DNA of 64,000 bases. Origin: Streptomyces sp. TLI_053. GTDB lineage: Bacteria > Actinomycetota > Actinomycetes > Streptomycetales > Streptomycetaceae. Below, piece after piece: positions 16,767 to 24,125 of the stretch (position 1 is its first letter; the number at the start of each line of letters is the position of its first letter). The translations under genes were made by a program, and so were the position numbers. The notes under the pieces were generated by a model. It searched no databases and was not told where the DNA came from. It worked only from the letters and a program-made list of their open reading frames with translations. The stretch lies in contig NZ_LT629775.1 of assembly GCF_900105395.1 (NCBI RefSeq), forward strand, positions 4,548,001-4,612,000, in the 5' to 3' direction.

Positions 16767-18173
16767 TCACGGCGGACCGTCCGCGACGACGACCCCACGG
16801 GCGGCGAGCAGCCGGCCGAGCCTGGACCACCCGGGCCCCGGCACCGTGCCGCCGTCCGCCGTGAACGTCACGGCGGGCGTGGTGACGGCCAGCCCGTGCC
16901 GGTCGCCGCCCACGGTGTGGATCTCGGCGACCCTGCGCCTCCCGGTGCCCGGCTCCCGCACCAGGTGCACCACCAGGTCGAGGGCCGCCCGGAGCTGGCT
17001 GTGCAGCGCCGGCCGGTCCATCCCGGCCAGCGAGCCGAGCGCCTCCAGCCGGACCGGCACGTCCGCCGCCGTGTTGGCGTGGACCGTCCCCGTGCCGCCC
17101 TCGTGGCCGGTGTTGAGGGCGGCCAGCAGGTCGGCCACCTCGGCCCCGCGCACCTCACCGATCACCAGCCGGTCGGGCCGCATCCGCAGCGCCTGACGGA
17201 CGAGGTCCCGCAGGGTCAGCTCACCCAGCCCCTCCTGGTTGGGCGGCCTGGCCTGGAGCCGCACCACGTGCGGGTGGTCGGGCGAGAGTTCGGCGGAGTC
17301 CTCGACGACCACGATCCGCTCGTCCGGACCGACCAGGCCGAGCAACGCCGCGAGCAGTGTCGTCTTCCCGGTGCCGGTGCCCCCGCTCACCAGCAGCGAG
17401 AGCCGGGCCCGCACGACGGCGGCCAGCAGTTCGCCGCCCCGCGGCGGGAGTGCCCCGCCCGCCACCAACTCGTCCACGGTGAAGGGCCGGGAGCGGCACA
17501 CCCGCAGCGAGATGTGGGTGCATCCGGCGGCGATCGGCGGCAGGACGGCGTGCAGCCGCGTGCCGTCCGGAAGCCGGGCGTCGACCCAGGGCCGCGCGTC
17601 GTCGAGCCGCCGCCCGGCCGCCGTGGCGAGGCGGTGGGCCAGCCGCCGCACCGCCTCGGCATCGGCGAACCGGACGCCGGTGGCCCGGCGCAGGCCGCCG
17701 CCCCGGTCGAACCAGATCTCGTCCGGCCCGTTGACCAGGACGTCCGTGACGTCGGGCGCCGCCAGCAACCGCTCCAGCGGGCCCGCACCCACCAGTTCGG
17801 CGCACAGCGAGCGCACGGTGTCGAGGACGTCGTCCCCGCCGAGCGACGGCCGGGCCGCCCGCAGGGCGTTCGCCACCGAACCGGCGGTGGGAACCGCCCC
17901 GGACTCGGCCAGCCGCAGCCGGACGGCGTCCACCAGCGCGGCGGCGCGCTCCTCCCGCGCCGTCCGCCCGTAGGGGTTCGGCTCCGGCCCCGGCCGCGCC
18001 GCCGGACCGCTCCCGGGGCCGGGCAGGCCCCGCAGCACCCGCCGCTCGCCCGGACCGTCACCCCCGTGCCCCGACCGGTACCCGCCCTCCGGGGCCGCTC
18101 CACCGGCCCCGTCGGCACCCGGCCGGCCGGCGCCGGGATCCTCGGCCCCGCCCGCCCTCCGCAGTCGCACCAT
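16767..18173 (-). CDS. cpaF: CpaF/TadA secretion ATPase
   Basis: This 468-aa protein starts at ATG 18173, one base overlapping the stop of the preceding ssd gene (TGATG). After a 70-residue Gly/Pro-rich head comes the VirB11/CpaF core. Walker A GGTGTGKT is at 264-271, the Asp box IVVVEDSAEL, Walker B LVIGEVRGAE, and the His box TGHEGGTGTVHANT. It is the hexameric ATPase that powers Tad pilus assembly. CpaF homologues occur in nearly all actinobacteria next to the same partners. Confidence 0.92.
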   Translation of the reverse strand: MVRLRRAGGAEDPGAGRPGADGAGGAAPEGGYRSGHGGDGPGERRVLRGLPGPGSGPAARPGPEPNPYGRTAREERAAALVDAVRLRLAESGAVPTAGSVANALRAARPSLGGDDVLDTVRSLCAELVGAGPLERLLAAPDVTDVLVNGPDEIWFDRGGGLRRATGVRFADAEAVRRLAHRLATAAGRRLDDARPWVDARLPDGTRLHAVLPPIAAGCTHISLRVCRSRPFTVDELVAGGALPPRGGELLAAVVRARLSLLVSGGTGTGKTTLLAALLGLVGPDERIVVVEDSAELSPDHPHVVRLQARPPNQEGLGELTLRDLVRQALRMRPDRLVIGEVRGAEVADLLAALNTGHEGGTGTVHANTAADVPVRLEALGSLAGMDRPALHSQLRAALDLVVHLVREPGTGRRRVAEIHTVGGDRHGLAVTTPAVTFTADGGTVPGPGWSRLGRLLAARGVVVADGPP

Positions 18174-19294
18174 CAGTACACACCCCCCTCGACCGCCGGC
18201 ACCGTCGGCAGCACCTCGTCGAGGAAGGCCCCGCAGAACCTGGCGAGCGGCCCGCCCTCGCGGATGCCGGGCGGCACCCCCTGTTCGAGGTCGAGGGCCA
18301 GTCCCGGCTCCGGGTCCAGCATCCCGGCGAGCTGCATCCGCAACCCCCGGGCGATCCGGTGCGCGGGGAGCCCGAACGGCCCCGGCGGACGCACCACCAC
18401 CCGCACGTCGTCGATCCGCATCCGCACGGACGCGGCCACCCGGTCGGCGGCCGCCACCGCCCTCAGTTCGGCCGGCACCACCAGCAGCGCCGTGTCGGAC
18501 TGCTCCAGCGCCTGCCCGGCCGCCGCGTCCAACCGCCGGGGCACGTCGACCACCACCAGGCCGCCGCCGCGGCGCGCGGCGGCGAGGACGCTGCGCATGG
18601 CCTCGGGCGGCACCGTCGGGGTGTCTCCGCGGTCCCAGGACAGGCAGGCCAGCGTGCCGAGCCGCCTGAGCGCGGGCAGCGCCCGGGTCAGCTCGGCGCC
18701 ACTGACCCGGCCCCGGGAGCCGGCGAGGTCCGGCCAGCGCAGGCCAGCCGCCGTCTCGCCGCCGAGCAGGATGTCGAGCCCGCCGCCGAGCGGGTCGCCG
18801 TCGACGAGGACGGTGCGCAGGCCCCGGCGCGCGGCGGTGACCGCGAGCGCGCAGGCCAGGGTGGAGGCACCCGCGCCGCCCCGGCCGCCGAGGACGGCGA
18901 CGGTGCGGGCGGGCGGGCCGACGCCCTCGACGGCGTCGGCGATCCGGTCGAGCAGCCAGGTCTCCGCGTCCGGCAGGAACAGCACGTGCTCCGCGCCGAG
19001 TTGGACGGCCCTGACCCAGACGCCCGCGTCGTCGAGGTCCAGCCCGAGCAGGAGCACCCCGGGTCTGCGGGGCATCGCGGCGCAGTGCCCCGCCCGGTCG
19101 TCGCCGACCAGGACCAGCGAGGCCTCCTCCCAGAGTTCGCGCGGCGGCGCGCCCCGGACCAGCCGCGGATCGGTGCCGGCCGCCGCGCAGATCCGCAGCA
19201 GGTGCTCGGCCAGGGCGTCGTCCCCGGTGAGAACGAGCGGCCGGGCGGGCTCGGGCCCGCCGGTGGCGGCGTGGTCGGTGATGGGCTTCGACAT
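18173..19294 (-). CDS. CpaE/TadZ-like ATPase, septum-site-determining protein family (Ssd)
   Basis: This 373-aa protein starts at ATG 19294 with GGGGAG 6 nt upstream. Residues 1-130 form a receiver-like domain without an obvious phosphoacceptor. A ParA/MinD-type ATPase follows, with deviant Walker A GGRGGAGAST near 137-146 and LVDGDPLGGGLD. It corresponds to Rv3660c, called Ssd, at the head of the mycobacterial tad cluster, and to CpaE, which positions Tad pili at the pole. It is the first gene of the seven-gene operon. Whether it acts on pili, septation or both in streptomycetes is open. Confidence 0.85.
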   Translation of the reverse strand: MSKPITDHAATGGPEPARPLVLTGDDALAEHLLRICAAAGTDPRLVRGAPPRELWEEASLVLVGDDRAGHCAAMPRRPGVLLLGLDLDDAGVWVRAVQLGAEHVLFLPDAETWLLDRIADAVEGVGPPARTVAVLGGRGGAGASTLACALAVTAARRGLRTVLVDGDPLGGGLDILLGGETAAGLRWPDLAGSRGRVSGAELTRALPALRRLGTLACLSWDRGDTPTVPPEAMRSVLAAARRGGGLVVVDVPRRLDAAAGQALEQSDTALLVVPAELRAVAAADRVAASVRMRIDDVRVVVRPPGPFGLPAHRIARGLRMQLAGMLDPEPGLALDLEQGVPPGIREGGPLARFCGAFLDEVLPTVPAVEGGVY

Positions 19295-19780
19295 GGCGGC
19301 TCCCCTGTCCCGGTGCCGGGCCGCGCACGGCGGCCGGGCACACCTACGAAAGGTCCGGCAGTCGGCCGGGAGCCCGTGGGAACCGGGCCCGGCAACCGCT
19401 GCCGGGCATCACGTTGGACGGTGATCCCGATTCCGTCCTCCGGGTTCCGATTCCCTGTGGACAACTCGGGGCTGTGGAGGAAAACGTTCACCCGGACGGG
19501 GGGCTATTGGACAAAGAATTGACTAATCGGGCTCGCGGAGATGAACCGCCATACCCGGCGGGGCGGGATAGTGCCACACGTACCGGGTGCTGCCGGGAGC
19601 AGGCCCGAGCCTCATTCCAGGCATGGTGGATCCGGAGCCGGACATGACCAAAGCTCTACGGAGAGTGACGAAAACGCTGAGACAGCCGGACGGACCGACA
19701 CCCCCCGTAGAGATCGCCCGGATCAACCGGCGGATCCGCCGGGCGGGCCGCCCGAGCCCCGAAAACGGCTCCGGACGTGC
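19295..19780. other. Intergenic region before the Tad operon
   Basis: This divergent region must hold the promoter of the Tad operon. The stretch 19420-19690 is visibly less GC-rich than its surroundings and includes a DnaA box. Small open frames exist at 19541-19880 but overlap each other, and I cannot support any of them as a gene. Confidence 0.5.
19456..19464 (-). promoter_or_regulatory. Perfect DnaA box
   Basis: TGTGGACAA on the plus strand is the exact complement of TTGTCCACA, the preferred Streptomyces DnaA box. It lies 162 bp upstream of the Tad operon start. A second partial match (CTGTGGAGG) follows 9 bp later. Confidence 0.5.
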
Positions 19781-19815
19781 GACGACCCCCGCCGGGGGGG
19801 AGAGCGGGGGTCGTC
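19781..19815. terminator. Hairpin ahead of the HAD-IB gene
   Basis: Perfect 12-bp arms (GACGACCCCCGC at 19781-19792 and its complement at 19804-19815) flank an 11-nt loop. It lies 165 bp upstream of the HAD-IB start, so it may end an unidentified transcript or attenuate the downstream gene. Confidence 0.4.
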
Positions 19816-19979
19816 TATCCACGGCCCGACTCGGGGGGGAGGAGCCGGACCGGGTTAGCACGGTCGCGAACGATCCGTGACTTCCATGGTGTACCCGAGC
19901 GGCCAGAAACACAAACCCGCACGCCCGCGAGTACGCCGAATGGCGGGCAGTTTTGCGGAGCCCTCTATCCTCGGTTCCC

Positions 19980-20975
19980 GTGGACACCACCGAGAACGCC
20001 GACGAGTACGCCGACGAGTCCCCGGACTCCACCGCCGCAGCCGCCGCCGGACCCGACGGGACCCCCGGGGCCTCCGGTGCCGACGGGACGGCCGTGACCG
20101 GCGCGCGGCCCGGAGCGGCCGGCTCCGGCCCCTCCGCGACCCGTCCGGCGGCCGTGCGCCCGCGCCCGAGCGGCCCGCGCACCGCCGCCTTCTTCGACCT
20201 GGACAAGACGATCATCGCCAAGTCGAGCGCCCTGGCGTTCAGCCGTCCGTTCTACCAGGGCGGCCTGATCAACCGTCGGGCCGTCCTGCGAAGTGCGTAC
20301 GCCCAGTTCGTCTTTCTGGTGGGCGGCGCGGACCACGACCAGATGGAGAAGATGCGGCAGTACCTCTCCGCGCTGACCCGGGGCTGGAACGTCCAGCAGG
20401 TCCGCGAGATCGTCGCCGAGACCCTGCACAACCTGATCGATCCGATCATCTACGACGAGGCTGCCTCGCTCATCGAGCAGCATCACGCGGCCGGCCGGGA
20501 CGTGGTCATCGTCAGCAGCTCCGGCTCCGAGGTGGTCGAGCCGATCGGCGCACTGCTCGGCGCGGACCACGTGATCGCCACCCGGCTGCAGATCGAGGAC
20601 GGCTGCTACACCGGCGAGATCGAGTACTACGCCTACGCCGAGAACAAGGCCACCTCCATCCGGGAGTTGGCCGAGGTCGAGGGCTACGACCTGGCCGAGT
20701 GCTACGCCTACAGCGACTCCTCGACGGACCTGCCCCTGCTGGAGGCCGTCGGCCACCCGTCGGCGGTCAACCCCGACCGGGCACTGCGGAAGGAGGCGCT
20801 GGCACGGGAGTGGCCGGTGCTGGTCTTCGACCGGCCGGTGGAACTCCGGCGACGGCTCCCGGAGTTCTCGGCGCCGAGCCGCTCGGTGCTGACGGCGGTG
20901 GCGGTCGGCGCCGCGGTCCTGACGGCCGGCGCCGTCTGGTACGCGGCCCGCCGGCGGCGCCGCCCCACGGCCTGA
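19980..20975 (+). CDS. HAD-IB family phosphatase with C-terminal membrane anchor
   Basis: This 331-aa protein is taken from GTG 19980 (VDTTENADEYADES); a TTG nine codons upstream is the alternative. After 65 residues of disordered Ala/Gly/Pro sequence comes the HAD motif I FFDLDKT (Asp73, Asp75). Motif II VIVSSSGSE follows, and motif III/IV is ENKATSIRELAEVEGYDLAECYAYSDSSTDLPLL. One hydrophobic helix near 303-323 and an Arg-rich end suggest membrane attachment. The family (SerB-like, CicA; Rv3661 in mycobacteria) is tied to morphology or phosphoserine-like substrates, but the true substrate is unknown. It sits divergent to the Tad operon, as in other actinobacteria. Confidence 0.85.
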   Translation: MDTTENADEYADESPDSTAAAAAGPDGTPGASGADGTAVTGARPGAAGSGPSATRPAAVRPRPSGPRTAAFFDLDKTIIAKSSALAFSRPFYQGGLINRRAVLRSAYAQFVFLVGGADHDQMEKMRQYLSALTRGWNVQQVREIVAETLHNLIDPIIYDEAASLIEQHHAAGRDVVIVSSSGSEVVEPIGALLGADHVIATRLQIEDGCYTGEIEYYAYAENKATSIRELAEVEGYDLAECYAYSDSSTDLPLLEAVGHPSAVNPDRALRKEALAREWPVLVFDRPVELRRRLPEFSAPSRSVLTAVAVGAAVLTAGAVWYAARRRRRPTA

Positions 20976-21084
20976 CCGGGCGGGGAGTCCGGCGTGGGCC
21001 GGCTCGCCCGGCACCTCTTGGACAAAACGGGCAAAAGTCGAAGAATTCTCATTTCGGGTTCCCCTTTCGCCCGAAACGCGATAC

Positions 21085-21330
21085 AAAGGAGTCACGGCCC
21101 GCGAGACCCGGTCAGGACCCAAGAGGTCAAACCGACAACGCAGTTCAGGCCCCACGGACCGTGTGCACGGATAACCGGGCACCCACATGCAGCCGACCCG
21201 CTGTCGGGCCGCCGCACCAGACGAACGGGCAGGATCCCCGTCTGATCGGCACTTTCCGGTGCATGCATGGTCACCCGGCATCTGTGCCAGCGGCGGCACC
21301 CGGCAGGTTCGGGTGCCGCCGCATCCTTGT
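21085..21330 (+). ncRNA. Candidate small RNA locus, possibly the 6S-like RNA (scr3559)
   Basis: The 442-bp gap between the convergent HAD-IB and Fic-like genes is unusually structured. A less GC-rich stretch (21010-21090) with a 7-bp inverted repeat TTTCGGG/CCCGAAA (21052-21076) and a -10-like ATACAA leads into about 240 bp with several local hairpins (CCGTGTGCACGG; AGACG..CGTCT). It ends at a 13-bp terminator at 21290-21322 whose 3' side is ATCCTTGT. In S. coelicolor the 6S-like RNA scr3559 lies, as I recall, between SCO3558 and SCO3559, the orthologues of these two neighbours. The assignment rests on position and structure; boundaries are approximate. Confidence 0.4.
21290..21322 (+). terminator. 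Strong hairpin terminator
   Basis: Perfect 13-bp arms (GCGGCGGCACCCG at 21290-21302 and its complement at 21310-21322) flank a 7-nt loop, followed by ATCCTTGTG. The orientation fits a plus-strand transcript, and it also separates the two convergent genes. Confidence 0.7.
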
Positions 21331-21417
21331 GCCCGGATCTCGCCCGGGACCCCGGGGGGCCGTCCGGGCCCCGCCCCCGGCCCGCCCGCCGGACCGGGGC
21401 CGTCCGCACCGCGCCGC

Positions 21418-22332
21418 TCAGACCATCCCGCGCTGCATCGCCTCGCAGACCGCCGTGCTCTCCCGGACCCCGAGCCGCAGGGCCCGCCCGCAGTGGCCGA
21501 TCCAGGCCGCCAGCCCCTCCGGCGTCCCCGCCAGGTAACCGGCGAGCGCCCGCCGGTAGGCGTCCGTCCCCAGCTCCACGAGCCCCACCTCGGCCGGGCA
21601 GATCGACTTCGGGTCGAGGCCCTCCGCGATCAGCACGATCCGCGCGGCGGCGCGGGCGATCAGGCCGTTGTACGCGCCGAACGGCCGCAGCGCCAGCAGT
21701 TCGCCGTGCACGACCGAGGAGACCACCAGGGCCGGCGTCCCGACGCCCTGGCCCTCGGCGCGGGCCACCAGCAGCCGGGAGAGCTGGTCCAGCCGGGCGG
21801 CGACCTCCTCCGGACCGGGCGCCGCCGGGAGGGCCGGCACAGGGCCCGCCGGAGCGGCCGCCACGGCAGCCGGGGCCACCTCCGCCGCGACGCCTTCGGC
21901 CGGCTTCAGCTCCGCCGGGAACAGGTCCTCGACGCCCTCCCCTTCCTGCCGCGGCCGACCCGCCGCGGGGTCGGCGTCGCCGACCGCCAGCAGGTGCAGC
22001 CGGGCCAGCACCTGGAGCGGCGAGTGCCGCCAGATGCTCAGCAGCTGCCCCGCCTCGGCGGCGATCCGCAGGGCGGCGCCCACCGTCCGGGTCTCGGGGT
22101 CGGCGCCGAAGTCGCTGCGTCGGCGGACCTCCTCCAGCGGCCAGTCCGAGCCCGCCAGCGCCGCGGAGGCGCGGGCGCCGCGCAGGGCCGACTCGGAGGT
22201 GACCTCGGCCGCGCGGCGGCGCATCACCCGGTGGCCGTAGAGGCGGTCGACGGCCTTGCGCACCTCGGCCACCGCGTCGGGCACCCCGGGGAGCTGGGCC
22301 AGCGGGGCGAGGGGATCTGTTCCAGTGCTCAC
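21418..22332 (-). CDS. Fic/Fido-like protein with degenerate active site
   Basis: This 304-aa protein starts at GTG 22332. It is largely helical with an Ala/Pro-rich insertion at about 150-175. Residues about 208-233 read VVHGELLALRPFGAYNGLIA, followed by RAAARI. This aligns with the Fic signature HPFx(D/E)GNGRxxR, but the catalytic His is Arg and the NGR arginine is Leu. Fic proteins normally AMPylate target proteins; with these changes the enzyme should not do classical AMPylation. It has often been annotated simply as oxidoreductase, for which I see no motif. It lies head to head with the CooC-like ATPase (215 bp apart), an arrangement I recall as conserved. Confidence 0.65.
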   Translation of the reverse strand: MSTGTDPLAPLAQLPGVPDAVAEVRKAVDRLYGHRVMRRRAAEVTSESALRGARASAALAGSDWPLEEVRRRSDFGADPETRTVGAALRIAAEAGQLLSIWRHSPLQVLARLHLLAVGDADPAAGRPRQEGEGVEDLFPAELKPAEGVAAEVAPAAVAAAPAGPVPALPAAPGPEEVAARLDQLSRLLVARAEGQGVGTPALVVSSVVHGELLALRPFGAYNGLIARAAARIVLIAEGLDPKSICPAEVGLVELGTDAYRRALAGYLAGTPEGLAAWIGHCGRALRLGVRESTAVCEAMQRGMV

Positions 22333-22547
22333 CTACCCGAGAGTAATGACCCGGACGCCTCTGCCGGAACAGCAACCACGCATCACCCGTTCGAGGCAAT
22401 CCTCACTTCCCTCCCGCAAACGGCCCGAAACCCCGGATAGCATGGCTGTCGAAGACGATAACGATTTCCAACTCGGGAGATCGTCGACCTCGCCGCGGCG
22501 CGGACCGCGGACGCGGCGGGTCCTGGAGCGAGAGCCGGAGTCCCAAG

Positions 22548-23537
22548 ATGAAGATCGCCTTCGTCGGCAAGGGCGGCAGTGGCAAGACCACGCTGTCCGC
22601 GCTGTTCATCCGCCACCTGGCCGCCGCGGGCCGTCCGGTCCTCGCCGTCGACGCCGACATCAACCAGCACCTCGGCCCCGCACTCGGCCTGACGGACGAC
22701 CAGTCCGCCGCCCTGCCCTCGCTCGGGGCCCACCTGCCCGACATCAAGGAGTACCTGCGCGGCGACAACCCGCTGATCCGCTCCGCCGAGGAAATGATCA
22801 AGACCACCCCGCCCGGGCGCGGTTCGCGACTGCTCCGGATCGTCGAGGAGAACCCGGTCTACGCGGCCTGCGCCCGCCCGGTCGCACTCGACGAGGGCTC
22901 GGTGCGGCTGCTGGCGACCGGCGCCTTCACCGAGGAGGACCTCGGCGTCGCCTGCTACCACTCCAAGGTCGGCGCGGTCGAGCTGCTGCTCAACCACCTG
23001 GTCGACGGCCGGGACGAGTACGTGGTGACGGACATGACCGCCGGCTCCGACTCCTTCGCCTCGGGCCTGTTCACCCGTTTCGACCTCACCTTCCTGGTGG
23101 CCGAGCCCACCCGCAAGGGCGTCTCGGTGTACCGCCAGTACCGGGACTACGCACAGGACTTCGGCGTCCGGCTGCGGGTGGTCGGCAACAAGGTGCAGAG
23201 CCAGGACGACCTGGACTTCCTCCACCGGGAGGTCGGCGAGGACCTGCTGACCTCCTTCGGGCACTCCGACTGGGTGCGCCGGCTGGAGCAGGGCGGCCGG
23301 CCGTCGCTGCGCGCCCTCGAAGCCGCCAACCGCGTAGTGCTGGACGAGCTGAGGACGGCGGCGGACGCCGCGTACGACCTGCGGGACCCGCGCCGCTACA
23401 CCGAGCAGGCCGTCCTGTTCCACCTGCGCAACGCCGAGAGCTGGGCGAACGCCAAGGTCGGGATCGACCTCGCCACCCAGGTCGACCCGGACTTCGCGCT
23501 CGGCGACGAACCGGCGGCGGCCGGCGCGACCGTCTGA
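22548..23537 (+). CDS. CooC/MinD-type P-loop ATPase
   Basis: This 329-aa protein starts at ATG 22548. MKIAFVGKGGSGKTTLSALF carries a deviant Walker A (7-15), followed by VDADINQHLG, the CooC/NifH-type switch. Later motifs include VVTDMTAGSDSFASGL (Walker B and switch II region) and VVGNKVQSQDDLDFL (base recognition). CooC relatives insert metals or remodel partner proteins by nucleotide-dependent dimerisation. There is no carbon monoxide dehydrogenase nearby, so the client is unknown. A very strong terminator follows. Confidence 0.82.
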   Translation: MKIAFVGKGGSGKTTLSALFIRHLAAAGRPVLAVDADINQHLGPALGLTDDQSAALPSLGAHLPDIKEYLRGDNPLIRSAEEMIKTTPPGRGSRLLRIVEENPVYAACARPVALDEGSVRLLATGAFTEEDLGVACYHSKVGAVELLLNHLVDGRDEYVVTDMTAGSDSFASGLFTRFDLTFLVAEPTRKGVSVYRQYRDYAQDFGVRLRVVGNKVQSQDDLDFLHREVGEDLLTSFGHSDWVRRLEQGGRPSLRALEAANRVVLDELRTAADAAYDLRDPRRYTEQAVLFHLRNAESWANAKVGIDLATQVDPDFALGDEPAAAGATV

Positions 23538-23591
23538 CCGAATCGGCACCGCGCAGCGCCGACACGGAGCACCACCGCGCGGCACGACCGC

Positions 23592-23644
23592 GGCGGACAC
23601 GGGCCGCGACCCCGGAACGGGGCCGCGGCCCTCCTGTGTCCGCC
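23592..23644 (+). terminator. Long composite hairpin after the ATPase gene
   Basis: Outer arms GGCGGACAC/GTGTCCGCC (23592-23600, 23636-23644) enclose an inner 14-bp stem with one mismatch (23601-23614, 23618-23631) and a 3-nt loop. It lies 54 bp past the stop. The downstream stretch to about 23700 is CGCCC simple repeat. Confidence 0.8.
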
Positions 23645-23851
23645 CCGCCCCGCCCCGACCCGACTTGACCCGCCCCGCCCCGCCTCGCCCCGGCCCACCG
23701 CGGCCCGCGGCGCTGCCGCCGACAACGGTCACCGCCACGGCCGCGGCGCCCCCACCAGCAGATTCGCATCCGTTCGGCCACCACCCATTGGGGTGAACCA
23801 GGCGGATATTGCCTGTCGCTCCGGATGACGCTGTGCAAAGCTCTCATTACC

Positions 23852-23888
23852 CTCGGTTTACCGAGTCTTGATGTACCGAGTCTTGATG
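23852..23888. promoter_or_regulatory. Palindrome plus two 15-bp direct repeats upstream of the SulP-CA gene
   Basis: CTCGGT-TT-ACCGAG is a 6-bp inverted repeat at 23852-23865. It overlaps the first of two exact tandem copies of TACCGAGTCTTGATG (23859-23873 and 23874-23888). The block lies about 240 bp upstream of the SulP-carbonic anhydrase start in a 588-bp gap. It looks like an operator array, though no known regulator motif is recognised. I see no gene in the rest of the gap. Confidence 0.5.
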
Positions 23889-24125
23889 TTCAGCATCCGT
23901 TCCGGTGCTCCTCGACGTGGCCTGGCTCCTCCCAGCGCCCACCGAGTGACCACCGGAGCCCCCGATGGTCCAAGGCCCGGCCGGTGACACCCGCACTCCC
24001 GGCCCGTCCGCACCATCCCGCCACACCGTCGCGACCCACGACAGCCGATCCGCTCCACCGAGCCCATGACCGGACTCACCGCCGGACCTGACTGCGTTCG
24101 TTCCCCCGGACAGACGGGAAGACCC

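Noticed and set aside
14853..19424. Plus-strand open frame of 1523 codons across the Tad operon
   Set aside because: It is antisense to several well-recognised Tad genes and encodes only Pro/Arg/Gly-rich sequence.
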